Positions 26,118-36,030 of a stretch of 64,000 nt of DNA are shown one piece after another. The stretch's first letter is position 1. Each line of letters opens with the position of its first letter. Source of the DNA: Candidatus Magnetomicrobium cryptolimnococcus (GTDB lineage: Bacteria; Nitrospirota; Thermodesulfovibrionia; Thermodesulfovibrionales; Magnetobacteriaceae). A program made the translations under genes and the position numbers. The stretch lies in the NCBI GenBank assembly GCA_018606805.1, contig JAGYWI010000004.1:88509-152508 (forward strand). The letters run 5' to 3'. The notes under the pieces are model-generated. The model was not told where the DNA came from, made no database searches, and worked only from the letters and a program-made list of their open reading frames with translations.

Positions 26118-29100
26118 ATGAAAACACAGCACTGGGATGATTCTTTATGGTACAAGGATGCGATAATCTATGAGCTTCATGTAAAGGCATTTTTTGATTC
26201 GAATGAAGATGGGATGGGGGACTTTAAAGGACTAATCCAAAAGCTAGATTATTTATATGAATTAGGAATAACTGCCATATGGCTACTTCCATTTTATCCA
26301 TCACCACTTAAGGATGATGGCTATGATATTGCTGATTATTATGACGTACATAAAGATTATGGCAATCTAAAAGATTTTAAATACTTTTTAAATGAAGCCC
26401 ATGAAAGAGGGATTAATGTTATAACAGAAATGGTCTTAAATCATACATCTGACCAGCATGTATGGTTTAAGCGTTCGAAAGAGGCTAAAAAAACTTCTCG
26501 TTGGCGTAACTATTATGTTTGGAGCAATACAAACGACAAGTATAAAGAGGCGAGAGTTATTTTTAAAGATTTTGAGAAATCCAATTGGACGTTTGATGAT
26601 AATGCAAAGTTGTACTATTGGCATCGTTTTTATTCTCACCAACCAGACCTAAATTATGACAATCCGCATGTGCAGAAAGAAAGCCTAAAGGTGTTAGACT
26701 ATTGGTTTAAGATGGGGGTGGATGGTATGCGTCTTGATGCAATTCCATATCTATATGAAAGAGAAGGCAGTAACTGTGAAAATCTACCTGAAACCTTTGA
26801 GTTTCTTAAAAAAATAAGGATTCATGTAGAAACTCATCATAAGGGTAAGATGTTGTTATCTGAGGCAAATCAGTGGCCAGAGGATGCGATAAAATATTTT
26901 GGATACGGTGATGCCTCTCACATGTGTTTTCATTTTCCATTGATGCCCAGAATGTTTATGTCCGTGTGGTTAGAGGATAAGTTTCCAATTATGGATATTT
27001 TGGAGCAAACACCAGCGATACACGATAGCTGTCAGTGGGCTTTGTTTCTTAGAAATCACGACGAATTAACTCTTGAAATGGTATCTGATGAGGAAAGAGA
27101 CTATATGTACAAGGTTTATGCTCAGGACCCAATGGCAAGGATAAACTTTGGAATAAGACGACGTCTTGCGCCACTTATGCGAAATAACAGAAAACTTATT
27201 GAGTTAATGAACGTGATGTTGTTTACACTACCAGGCACTCCGATTATCTACTATGGAGATGAAATTGGTATGGGTGATAACTACTATTTAGGAGATCGGA
27301 ATAGTGTAAGGACACCGATGCAGTGGAATGCAAATAGAAATGCAGGTTTTTCAAATTGTAACCCGCAAAAACTGTATTTGCCTTTGATAATTGATCCTGT
27401 TTATCATTATGAAAATATTAATGTGGAAAATCAACGATATGATCAGGATTCCCTTATTTGGTGGATGAGAAAGTTTATAAGAATGAGAAAGGGTTTTAAG
27501 GCATTTGGTAGAGGCTCAATAGAGTTTATACAGTCGGAAAATCGTAAGCTGCTTTCGTATATTCGGAAAATAGACGATGAGATAATCTTAATAATAGTGA
27601 ATCTTTCAAGATTCCCGCAAGTTGGCGAGCTTAACCTTTCTACCTATGCTGGCTATTTGCCTATAGAAATAGAAGGGAAAACAGTTTTTCCAATTATTAA
27701 AGACAACCTTTACACCATAACAGCCGGTCCTCATGGGTATTACTTATTTTCCCTTAAAAAATCACAAGCCTCTGTTGCACGTGATGAACAGACAGATATT
27801 AACGAAATAAGAGTGTTTGGTTCATGGGAAGGAATATTTGAAGAAAATATTTTGGATAGATTTCAAAACACAATTCTTCCCAAATTCTTATACAAAAACC
27901 GATGGTTTAAAGGCAAAGGTAAGGTCATTCAAGATATAAAGTTGATTGAAAACTTCAGATTGGCAAAGAAATCTGAGGCAATTCACATTGCTTTTTTTGA
28001 GCTTACATATACGGAGGGATTACCTGAAATATTACAGTTGCCTATTGCTTTTGTCAATGACGAGTTATCAGGCAATATTAAAGAACAATTTCCTCACAGT
28101 ATAATATGTCATCTATCAATAGTGGTAGATAAAGGCAATTTAGCAAATCCTAACACAGTTCATAGGGTATTAAATGGCGTTTTATATGATGGCGTTTATA
28201 ATAAAAATTTTCAACTATATATGCTTTCATTTGCGCTTAAAGGATATGAAACGAAGGGATTAACCGGTAAATTAATAGGGTATCAAGGGAAGTTTATAAA
28301 AGAGCTGAAAAAACAATTAAGACTTGGTATGGATTTGGAGCCAAGGGTATTACACGTTGATCAGAGTAACTCTTCAATAGTTTACGGAGAGCAGTTATTT
28401 TTTAAGTATTATAGATTCATAGAGCAAGGTGTAAATCCTGAAGAAGAGATGATGATGTACTTAAGTGAACAAAAAATATATAAACACTCTCCTCTTTTTT
28501 ATGGTTCTATACGATATGCAAAAGAAAAACAAGAATCTGTAACACTAGGAACATTGCAAGAATTTATGCAAGGTTATACCAACTGCTGGACATATACTGT
28601 TGATGAAATTAAAAGGTATTTCGAAAGAGTAAGGGCATCAGAGATTAGTACTGAAAACCTTGCAAGCCATAGCTGTTCTTTGATTGACTTTGAATGTGAT
28701 TTATCTGATATTGCAAAGGAATTAATTGGATATGCCTATATTGAGCTAGCTTCATTACTTGGCGTAAGGATTGCTGAGCTACACCTAAATCTAGCAGATG
28801 AAAATGGCAACACAGATTTTAAAACTGAGCCATTTACCTCTTTATATCAACGGGCGCTCTATCAATCTATATACACAAGCGCTAAACAGGTGCTAAGACA
28901 ATTAGAAAGAATGAAAAATATACCGGATGAATTTCAAAAAGATGTCAAAGATTTACTTTCATGTAGCAATACATTGTTTACACACTTAAAAATTCTTATG
29001 ACAAAACAAATTGATTCAAAAAAAATAAGAACTCATGGGGATTTACACATAGGACAAATACTCTATAGTGGAAAGGATTTCTTTATAATAGATTTTGAGG

Positions 29101-29489
29101 GTGAACCTATGAAGACTATAAATGAAAAAAGAACTAAACGCTCACCGTTAAGAGATGTAGCTGGAATAATAAGGTCTTTCCATTATGCGATTTTTTCTCA
29201 ATATATAGCTCACTGTAAAAACTATGACTACGCTCTCCCGCAACTTAGGCAGTGGACAAAGAGCTGGTACTATTGTATATCTAGAACATTTTTAGGTTCA
29301 TATATTAACAGACTTGCTCAAAGTAACTTAATTCCTACGGATAAAACGGACATAAACGATTTCCTGACAGTGCTTCTTATAGAAAAGGCTTTATACGAAA
29401 TTAACTATGAAATTAATAACAGACCTTCATGGGTAAACATACCAATCAACGGTTTATTGGAGATATTAAAATCTGGCAACACTCCATAA
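26118..29489 (+). CDS. treS: Trehalose synthase-maltokinase fusion (TreS-Mak)
   Basis: A 1123-residue fusion. Residues 1-550 are a GH13 trehalose synthase that interconverts maltose and trehalose: start WYKDAIIYELHVKAFFDSN, nucleophile Asp in GMRLDAIPYL, Glu in LLSEANQW and Asp in RNHDELTLEM. A short beta domain follows (to about 560). Residues 580-1123 are a maltokinase, with the phosphotransferase core HGDLHIGQ and IIDFEGEP. Maltose-1-phosphate made by it normally feeds GlgE for alpha-glucan synthesis, but no glgE is in the window. The gene is convergent with treY; together they make trehalose turnover bidirectional. ATG 26118 is the only good start near the N-terminal motif. Confidence 0.94.
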   Translation: MKTQHWDDSLWYKDAIIYELHVKAFFDSNEDGMGDFKGLIQKLDYLYELGITAIWLLPFYPSPLKDDGYDIADYYDVHKDYGNLKDFKYFLNEAHERGINVITEMVLNHTSDQHVWFKRSKEAKKTSRWRNYYVWSNTNDKYKEARVIFKDFEKSNWTFDDNAKLYYWHRFYSHQPDLNYDNPHVQKESLKVLDYWFKMGVDGMRLDAIPYLYEREGSNCENLPETFEFLKKIRIHVETHHKGKMLLSEANQWPEDAIKYFGYGDASHMCFHFPLMPRMFMSVWLEDKFPIMDILEQTPAIHDSCQWALFLRNHDELTLEMVSDEERDYMYKVYAQDPMARINFGIRRRLAPLMRNNRKLIELMNVMLFTLPGTPIIYYGDEIGMGDNYYLGDRNSVRTPMQWNANRNAGFSNCNPQKLYLPLIIDPVYHYENINVENQRYDQDSLIWWMRKFIRMRKGFKAFGRGSIEFIQSENRKLLSYIRKIDDEIILIIVNLSRFPQVGELNLSTYAGYLPIEIEGKTVFPIIKDNLYTITAGPHGYYLFSLKKSQASVARDEQTDINEIRVFGSWEGIFEENILDRFQNTILPKFLYKNRWFKGKGKVIQDIKLIENFRLAKKSEAIHIAFFELTYTEGLPEILQLPIAFVNDELSGNIKEQFPHSIICHLSIVVDKGNLANPNTVHRVLNGVLYDGVYNKNFQLYMLSFALKGYETKGLTGKLIGYQGKFIKELKKQLRLGMDLEPRVLHVDQSNSSIVYGEQLFFKYYRFIEQGVNPEEEMMMYLSEQKIYKHSPLFYGSIRYAKEKQESVTLGTLQEFMQGYTNCWTYTVDEIKRYFERVRASEISTENLASHSCSLIDFECDLSDIAKELIGYAYIELASLLGVRIAELHLNLADENGNTDFKTEPFTSLYQRALYQSIYTSAKQVLRQLERMKNIPDEFQKDVKDLLSCSNTLFTHLKILMTKQIDSKKIRTHGDLHIGQILYSGKDFFIIDFEGEPMKTINEKRTKRSPLRDVAGIIRSFHYAIFSQYIAHCKNYDYALPQLRQWTKSWYYCISRTFLGSYINRLAQSNLIPTDKTDINDFLTVLLIEKALYEINYEINNRPSWVNIPINGLLEILKSGNTP

Positions 29490-29505
29490 CACCATATTTC
29501 ATGAT

Positions 29506-29540
29506 AAATAACAAAAAATATAGCTATTATTTTTTGCAAA
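29506..29540. terminator. Possible bidirectional hairpin between treS and treY
   Basis: CAAAAAATA at 29512-29520 and TTATTTTTTG at 29527-29536 can pair with a short loop and present U-runs on both strands. It lies between the convergent stops of the trehalose genes. The stem is AT-only and weak. Confidence 0.35.
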
Positions 29541-29561
29541 CCATTTTTATTCAGGTATATT

Positions 29562-32528
29562 TTAATAGGTTTCTAACATAGCAATTGGAAAATTTATAAA
29601 TATGTTTGAAACGTAAATTATATCTCGCTGTTTATTTTTTTGTGGTACGACTATTTCATCTGTAAAAATGTTTTTATAGCCTATAGCCTTTATTTCATTT
29701 GGTAGTACTATAAATGTTTTTCTCCAAACACTTTCTCCAAAAGGCAAACAATCGGATTGTCGAACCAATTTAGTAAAAAAACGAGGGACTACCACAAGAA
29801 CAATCTTATTTTTCAAAACCCGTGCATATGCACAAATACAGTTAGACTTATCTCCTCTAGCATAAACAGGTACATAATCCCCTTCTTCAAAAACCATACG
29901 GTTGGTTTTACGATAATTAAGTGCTTTATATATAAGATACATTTTAATTCTATCATCCCACATGTTTTCTGTAAGCTGCTTTGCTAGTATCTTTCGGTCA
30001 AACTCTTGTTCTGATTTTTTTAATTCCGCTAAGGTTTGTATCCTTTTATCGTAATCAATAGCCCTTCTATTGTCAGGGTCTACTAAAGTATATGTCCAAA
30101 ACTCTGTACCTTGGTAAAAGTCTGGTACACCAACGGAGGTTATTTTCAGAAGCATTTGAGAAATGGAGTTAAACATACCAAATAATGATATTTGTTTTTT
30201 TAAAGCAATAAATTCCCTAAGAAATATATTTTCCGGTATTGGACTGAAAATATCGTTAATAAAACCCACGACATAATGTTCATAGGTATAATCTGGATTA
30301 ATCCAATTGGAATTTATCTTGGCTTCCCTGATAGCTTTTACCATATATTCTTTAATTCTATTTTTAAAACCTTCATACTGTTTATTATCCATCTCTTCAT
30401 TTGGCCATGCCCCTAAGAGGGTTTGATAAAGCAAATATTCCTCGTTATCATTTGGGACAAGACTTTCACCAAGTAGCGATTTTTTCCTCATATTAAGACT
30501 CCTCCAACTAGTGAGACTTTGTCTCCATAGCTCAGGTAGTTCAGAAAGAACATTAATACGAGAGCGTAAATCCTCACCTCTTTTGGTGTCATGAGTGGAA
30601 GTTGCTAAGAGGGCATATGACCAGTTCATAGCCCTATCAATGTTTTCATTATGGAACTCTTCAACGGTTATGCCAAATATTTCTGGATCGCCTCCAACTT
30701 CGTTTAGAGAAATCAAACGGTTATATATATAAAATGCGGTATCTTCAACTCCTTTTGCCATAACAGGGCTGGTTACCTGTTGAAAGTTCATAACAAACTT
30801 GAACCATTCCTCTTTTATTTCATCGTCATAATAGTAAGGGAAATTAAGCGTTAACACATCTTTCAAAAAATCAAAGACAAATACGCTTAATGAGTGGTTT
30901 TTCTTTTTAGCACACTCTATAGCATATTCTATATAATTGACATCCCTTTCTAAGACTTCGAAGGAGTTTATGTATGTCCTATACACTGGAAAACAAGCTA
31001 TGGTATCCTTTAGGGCTTTTGTTAAGCTGAGCAGTGTAAAATCTCTTGTATTTCTATCATATTCTGAGAGCCGGTTTAAGTGATAAGCAAGCATGTTTAT
31101 TTCGCTTGATAAGCTATCTTCTATTATCAGCTTCTTGCTTTTATACACAAGACAATCAAAGCGTAGTTCTTTTTTTATAAATTCATGGTATATGCTCTTA
31201 AAGACATCACTGTTTTTAGTTTCTACAAAGATATTGTTAATTGTATTTAAGAAACGGTAGCCTGTCAAACTATATATAGGCCACTCCTGAGGTTGTTTTT
31301 CCTCGCCTGATAGTATTTTCTCGCCAAGTATATAAAAAGGTATGTAAGAGGGATTTTTAACATATTCGTTATCAAACTTTTTTCCTAATGTTTCATGCGT
31401 CTGATTATCCGGTGAAGTTTCTTCTGACAAACAAAGCTGTATAAAGGCATCTCTTTGTAAATTATATAAATATGCAGAAGGGTCATAAAGCCCGTCTGGA
31501 TGATCAACCCTTAGTCCAGTTACCTTACCTTCTCTTATAAGTTTAAAGATTAACTTATGAGTATCATTATATACATCAGGGTCCTCCACTCGTACTGCTG
31601 CCAATTCATTAATATCAAAGAAGCGCCGGTAGTTTATCTCTTCTATTGCAACGCACCAGAAGGATAAACGATAAACTTGTTGTCTTAGTAGATTATCCAG
31701 TAGATCAAAGTTATGAATATTACCCTTTTCCCCATTAAAAATCATTACGTTTTTATCTATAAATGCCTTAATCTGTTGCGATGAATCATATAGTCTGCCA
31801 AGCCGTTGTTTAACAATTTCTTTTTCTCTGTATCTTTCTTTAATCTTTACCTGGTCTTTTTCTGTGTAATCAGGAAGATAATGTAATGCTGTAATAATAC
31901 TCAATAATTCTATTAAAATCGGGTCATCTTCATCAAGTAATGATTTCAAATTTTCTATTTCATGGTTTAATATTAACAGATATGTCTTAGGTTGTATGGG
32001 GAGAACATGCTCATAGTATGAAATAAAAAAAGTGCCATCTTTAAAGCATAATTTGAGTTCCTGATTTTCAAGCACCTTGCCATACTGCTCTCCTAATATA
32101 GGCAGGAGAACCTTTTGTTCGAGCTCCTTTTTAGCTGGTTGCCAATTTATATCAAAAAATTTAGCATAATGGGCACTTGGACCATTTTCAAGTACGTCCA
32201 TCCACCATTGATTCTCTTTGCTTGTAACACACATGTGGTTTGGTACAATATCAAGGATTTGACCCATATTGTACTTGGCTATTTCGTCTATCATTTCATT
32301 GTATTCTTTAAGTGAACCTAACTCAGAGTTTAGCTCATTATAATCAACCACATTATAACCATGAGTGCTGCCTTCTTTTGCTTTTAGATAAGGCGAGGAG
32401 TATATATCTGTAATTCCAAGCTCATGAAGATACGATATAATTTTTGTAGCATCTTTAAATCTAAAATCAGGGGTAAATTGCAACCTATATGTTGCAATAG
32501 GAATTCTGGCTTTTGGTAAATTTTTCAT
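29562..32528 (-). CDS. treY: Maltooligosyl trehalose synthase
   Basis: The 988-residue GH13 enzyme converts the reducing end of a maltodextrin into a terminal trehalosyl unit. The start IPIATYRLQFTPDFRFKDATKIISYLHELGI with SPYLKAKEGSTHGYNV is the TreY signature. Catalytic residues appear as GLRVDHPDGLYDP (nucleophile Asp), ILGEKIL (Glu) and STHDTKRGED (Asp). Length is near the upper end for the family. It follows treZ by seven bases and must share its transcript; TreZ then releases trehalose. Substrate would come from glycogen-like glucans, for which no genes are present here. Confidence 0.95.
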   Translation of the reverse strand: MKNLPKARIPIATYRLQFTPDFRFKDATKIISYLHELGITDIYSSPYLKAKEGSTHGYNVVDYNELNSELGSLKEYNEMIDEIAKYNMGQILDIVPNHMCVTSKENQWWMDVLENGPSAHYAKFFDINWQPAKKELEQKVLLPILGEQYGKVLENQELKLCFKDGTFFISYYEHVLPIQPKTYLLILNHEIENLKSLLDEDDPILIELLSIITALHYLPDYTEKDQVKIKERYREKEIVKQRLGRLYDSSQQIKAFIDKNVMIFNGEKGNIHNFDLLDNLLRQQVYRLSFWCVAIEEINYRRFFDINELAAVRVEDPDVYNDTHKLIFKLIREGKVTGLRVDHPDGLYDPSAYLYNLQRDAFIQLCLSEETSPDNQTHETLGKKFDNEYVKNPSYIPFYILGEKILSGEEKQPQEWPIYSLTGYRFLNTINNIFVETKNSDVFKSIYHEFIKKELRFDCLVYKSKKLIIEDSLSSEINMLAYHLNRLSEYDRNTRDFTLLSLTKALKDTIACFPVYRTYINSFEVLERDVNYIEYAIECAKKKNHSLSVFVFDFLKDVLTLNFPYYYDDEIKEEWFKFVMNFQQVTSPVMAKGVEDTAFYIYNRLISLNEVGGDPEIFGITVEEFHNENIDRAMNWSYALLATSTHDTKRGEDLRSRINVLSELPELWRQSLTSWRSLNMRKKSLLGESLVPNDNEEYLLYQTLLGAWPNEEMDNKQYEGFKNRIKEYMVKAIREAKINSNWINPDYTYEHYVVGFINDIFSPIPENIFLREFIALKKQISLFGMFNSISQMLLKITSVGVPDFYQGTEFWTYTLVDPDNRRAIDYDKRIQTLAELKKSEQEFDRKILAKQLTENMWDDRIKMYLIYKALNYRKTNRMVFEEGDYVPVYARGDKSNCICAYARVLKNKIVLVVVPRFFTKLVRQSDCLPFGESVWRKTFIVLPNEIKAIGYKNIFTDEIVVPQKNKQRDIIYVSNIFINFPIAMLETY

Positions 32529-32535
32529 TGTAAAC

Positions 32536-34404
32536 TCATATTTCTGTTTTTATATTTGTACCCCTATAAAGCATAACACCATAAGGGGATATGTTTATAT
32601 CAATGCCTTCTTTGTCTACAGACCAAACATCGTCGTGTTTTTCCCCTTCACCACCCCATAGAGGTGATGAAGATTCTATTACTTTAACCCATGTTCCACT
32701 TGGTAGTTCAGCTCTAAGTGCGCTTTCTTTTTCACTAAAGTTAAATACGCACCATAGTTGTTCGTCTTCAAACCATCGCCTATAGGCCAGTACTTTTTTC
32801 GATTTGAAGAGGAATGTTTCCATATTGGATTTATCTATAAATGAGAGAGCTGGGAGCTCTTTTCTTAATGAGATAAGTTTCTTATAAAATTCAAATAATA
32901 TCTTGTGGCTATTCTTGTTGTAAGCAGACAAGTTTAATTTTGAATTAAAAAAGGTATCTTCAGCCTGTGGGTCTGGGACCTCTCCATGCCAATTAAAAGC
33001 AGCAAACTCCTCTTTGCGACCCTTCCTTACGGCTTCTATGAGCCAAGTATCGCTGTGACTTACAAAGTATTGAAAAGGTGCTTTCTCTCCATACTCTTCA
33101 CCCATAAATAAAAGAGGAATGTAAGGGGAAAGCATTACCATTGCTGCAGCAAGTTTCATTTGTTCCATATCCATTAACTGACTTAATCGCTCTCCCATCA
33201 TTCTATTGCCAACTTGATCGTGATTTTGAGCAAACACTAAAAATCTGTACGGTGGATAATTCTCAGCCGATGTCCCGTGGGAGCGCTTTCTGTATCTTGA
33301 ATACTGTCCTGAATATACAAACCCTCTTGAAAGGGCTTTTTTCATATGCCATAAATCGCCAAAGTCCTTGTAATACCCATTTTTTTCGCCAGTTAATAAT
33401 GCATGGAGACAGTGGTGGAAGTCATCATTCCATTGAGCATCAAAACCAAAGCCGCCTTTATTTACTGGATTTATAACCCTTGTATCGTTAAGGTCGCTTT
33501 CTGCTATTATGTAAACGTTTTTATTTAATGCCTTTGATACCCTGCGAATGTTTTCTGTTAGGTTAATAAGAAAGTGATTAGCACTGAAATCATACATGCC
33601 ATGCACTGCATCTACCCTGAAGGCATCCACATGGTATTCAACCATCCAGTATAAGGCGTTTTGAATAAAAAAGCTCTTCACATCATCGCTATATGGACCA
33701 TCAAAGTTAATTGCACTTCCCCACGGGGTTTTATACTTATCAGTGAAATAATAGCCATAGTTATTTAGATAATTACCTTCTGGTCCCAAATGGTTATAAA
33801 CCACATCCAATATAACAGCTATATTATTTTTATGGCATGCGTTAATTAATCTTTTAAGCCCATTAGGTCCGCCATAAGTATTTTGTGGGGCATATATATA
33901 AACACCGTCGTAGCCCCAATTCCTTTCACCGGGAAACTGCCCTACAGGCATTATTTCAATTGCTGTTATACCGAGTTCTCTTAGGTAGCCTATATATGGT
34001 ATCAAGGCATCGAAGGTTCCTTCTTTTGTGAAAGTCCCAATGTGCAGTTCATAGATTATGTAATCTGTAAAGGGTATATTATGCCAACTGCCATCTTCCC
34101 ATAAAAAATCTTTTGGCGAAATTATTTGTGAAACTCCATGGACACCGTATGGTTGGTGTCGGGACGCAGGGTCGGGGTAGTGGTCTTTGCCATTTAACAA
34201 ATATTTGTAACAGCCCCCTGCCTGTACACTATCAGTAATTACCTCATAATACCCAAACTCATCGTGTTTCATTGTAAGTATATTAGTGTTACCTTCTTTT
34301 ATAGTAAGAAGAGCCATCTCTTGCACTTTTGGCGCCCATACACGAAAGCGTACAGATTTATTACTTAATACCTCTGCACCTATATTCAATATCCACTGGC
34401 TCAC
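32536..34404 (-). CDS. treZ: Maltooligosyl trehalose trehalohydrolase
   Basis: The 622-residue GH13 enzyme cleaves trehalose from maltooligosyl trehalose made by TreY. An N-terminal beta domain (FRVWAPKVQEMALL) is followed by the barrel: YELHIGTFTKEGTFDALIPYIGYLRELGITAIEIMPV, YNHLGPEGNYL, the nucleophile in FRVDAVHGMYD, Glu in IIAESDLND, and FAQNHDQVGNR. Translation starts at GTG 34404 with AGAGG upstream. The gene heads a treZ-treY operon and is divergent from tpiA, with 290 bases between them. Confidence 0.95.
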   Translation of the reverse strand: MSQWILNIGAEVLSNKSVRFRVWAPKVQEMALLTIKEGNTNILTMKHDEFGYYEVITDSVQAGGCYKYLLNGKDHYPDPASRHQPYGVHGVSQIISPKDFLWEDGSWHNIPFTDYIIYELHIGTFTKEGTFDALIPYIGYLRELGITAIEIMPVGQFPGERNWGYDGVYIYAPQNTYGGPNGLKRLINACHKNNIAVILDVVYNHLGPEGNYLNNYGYYFTDKYKTPWGSAINFDGPYSDDVKSFFIQNALYWMVEYHVDAFRVDAVHGMYDFSANHFLINLTENIRRVSKALNKNVYIIAESDLNDTRVINPVNKGGFGFDAQWNDDFHHCLHALLTGEKNGYYKDFGDLWHMKKALSRGFVYSGQYSRYRKRSHGTSAENYPPYRFLVFAQNHDQVGNRMMGERLSQLMDMEQMKLAAAMVMLSPYIPLLFMGEEYGEKAPFQYFVSHSDTWLIEAVRKGRKEEFAAFNWHGEVPDPQAEDTFFNSKLNLSAYNKNSHKILFEFYKKLISLRKELPALSFIDKSNMETFLFKSKKVLAYRRWFEDEQLWCVFNFSEKESALRAELPSGTWVKVIESSSPLWGGEGEKHDDVWSVDKEGIDINISPYGVMLYRGTNIKTEI

Positions 34405-34612
34405 TTTTAATACCTCTTTGTACTTAATTGGGCTACCAATTACTTAATAGTTATACTTAAAACTTGTCTTTGCAAAACACTTGCGCATTAAAAATACTTT
34501 AATTTCTCTATTGTTACATTTTATATATATTTTGTCAAGTATTTTTTTCTGATACGTAATCATTTAGAACCTCTTAATCTGAAAGAAAACTCAATTCATA
34601 TGTTCCTTGTTA

Positions 34613-34641
34613 TTGACAGATAATCAGTTTTTAGGTTAATA
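34613..34641 (+). promoter_or_regulatory. Promoter of tpiA-secG
   Basis: A consensus TTGACA (34613-34618) stands 17 bases before TTAATA (34636-34641). A second possible -10, TATAAT, at 34642-34647 would need a 23-base spacer. Transcription would begin near 34650, about 45 bases before tpiA, which has an AAGGAG ribosome-binding site. Confidence 0.6.
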
Positions 34642-34694
34642 TATAATGCTTTTTATCAAAATTCTAACATTATCTTTAGGAAGGAGAATCGGAT

Positions 34695-35438
34695 ATGCGT
34701 AAACCATGTATTGCAGCTAATTGGAAAATGTATAAAACTATGGGGGAGACTGAGGCTTTTCTTAAAGCATTTATTCCAGCAGTTTCTTCAGTAGGTGATG
34801 TGGATATAGTAGTAGCTCCACCTTTTACTTCACTCTACACAGCTTCACAATTGTTAAAGGGAACTAACATTAAATTAAGTGCTCAGAATGTTTATTATGA
34901 AGCAGAAGGGGCATACACCGGTGAGGTGTCAACTAAGATGATTCTTGATATTGGTTGCACACACGTCATCATAGGGCATTCTGAAAGAAGACAATACTTT
35001 GGTGAAACCGATGAGATTTTGAATAAGAAGGCTAAGGCTGCAAAAGCTGCCGGTCTTAGCGTGATATTTTGCATCGGTGAGTCTTTAGAAGAAAGAAACA
35101 CAGGAAAAACCTTTGACATTATTAAAAGAGAGATAGAAGGTGGCCTAAAGGATATTGATAGTGATAATCTGGTTATTGCCTATGAGCCTATTTGGGCAAT
35201 CGGTACTGGCATAACAGCAACACCAGAACAAGCACAGGAAGCCCATGCTTATGTGCGTGATATGTTGAGGAACCTTTATGCTAATAAGGCAGATGAGATA
35301 CGGATTTTGTACGGTGGGAGTATTAAGCCTGAAAATATCAAAGAGATTATGTCAAAACCGGATGTAGATGGTGGTTTGGTTGGCGGCGCTAGCTTAAAGG
35401 CTGATAGTTTTGAAAAAATCGTAAAGTTTAATAAATAA
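34695..35438 (+). CDS. tpiA: Triosephosphate isomerase
   Basis: A standard 247-residue TIM. Visible are the start RKPCIAANWKMYK (Asn and Lys of the active site), the catalytic His in GHSERRQYFGE, the catalytic Glu in VIAYEPIWAIGTG with the mobile loop, and the phosphate-binding LYGGSIKPEN and GLVGGASL. It interconverts dihydroxyacetone phosphate and glyceraldehyde 3-phosphate in glycolysis and gluconeogenesis. secG follows after 12 bases, an arrangement seen in many bacteria. Confidence 0.97.
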   Translation: MRKPCIAANWKMYKTMGETEAFLKAFIPAVSSVGDVDIVVAPPFTSLYTASQLLKGTNIKLSAQNVYYEAEGAYTGEVSTKMILDIGCTHVIIGHSERRQYFGETDEILNKKAKAAKAAGLSVIFCIGESLEERNTGKTFDIIKREIEGGLKDIDSDNLVIAYEPIWAIGTGITATPEQAQEAHAYVRDMLRNLYANKADEIRILYGGSIKPENIKEIMSKPDVDGGLVGGASLKADSFEKIVKFNK

Positions 35439-35450
35439 AGAGTGTAAATA

Positions 35451-35966
35451 ATGCATACAGCTATAACAGTAATACACCTAACTGCGTGTGTGGTGTTGAT
35501 TTTTGTAGTTTTAATTCAAAGCTCAAAGGGGGCACAGATGGGTGCTGCCTTTGGTGGGTCAAGTCAGACAGTGTTTGGTACGCGTGGGGCTGCTACGTTT
35601 TTAAGTAAAATGACAACCGTTATGGCTATACTTTTTATGTTTACATCGCTTTTTCTTGCCATAAGCGGCGGAACCTCAACGTCAGTTGTAAGCCCTTCTG
35701 GATTATCTACAGGTGGTGGTGCTCCTATGAAAAAATCCCCTATTGATTCAAAGGGCTTTGATGTAAAAGGCAGCTTTGGTGCTATTAATGCTTCAACTAC
35801 CTCGGCTGTTAACGATGTAACCCCCACCCAGCCTAATGAATCCACTAATGAATCCATTGATGAAGATGCAGGCAGTGTAAATTCTACCAGCAGCCAGCCT
35901 GTAGATTCTGAAATAAATAATAATAGCGCCGCCAATGACAATGCAAGCGCTAACATAAAACAATAA
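35451..35966 (+). CDS. secG: Preprotein translocase subunit SecG with long tail
   Basis: The first 75 residues are SecG: two membrane helices (TAITVIHLTACVVLIFVVLI and MTTVMAILFMFTSLFLAI) around QSSKGAQMGAAFGGSSQTVFGTRGAATFLSKMT, the conserved cytoplasmic loop. SecG helps SecYEA move proteins across the inner membrane. The remaining 95 residues form a low-complexity Ser/Thr/Asn/Asp-rich tail, longer than in typical SecG (about 75-110 residues in total). It directly follows tpiA and is followed by a hairpin terminator. Confidence 0.92.
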   Translation: MHTAITVIHLTACVVLIFVVLIQSSKGAQMGAAFGGSSQTVFGTRGAATFLSKMTTVMAILFMFTSLFLAISGGTSTSVVSPSGLSTGGGAPMKKSPIDSKGFDVKGSFGAINASTTSAVNDVTPTQPNESTNESIDEDAGSVNSTSSQPVDSEINNNSAANDNASANIKQ

Positions 35967-35975
35967 AACCATAAT

Positions 35976-36010
35976 AGGGGCATTGTCTTTTAGTATGCAA
36001 CAATGCCCCT
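35976..36010 (+). terminator. Hairpin after secG
   Basis: AGGGGCATTGT at 35976-35986 and its perfect reverse complement at 36000-36010 form an 11-bp stem with a 13-base loop, followed by TCTT. It probably ends or weakens the tpiA-secG transcript. It also lies inside an upstream in-frame extension of the next gene, which supports the later start at 36031. Confidence 0.7.
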
Positions 36011-36030
36011 TCTTGAGGAAGTTAATTAAA

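Noticed and set aside
35983..36030. Longer start of the DUF3786 protein
   Set aside because: These bases are part of a perfect 11-bp hairpin after secG, and the family motif begins at ATG 36031.
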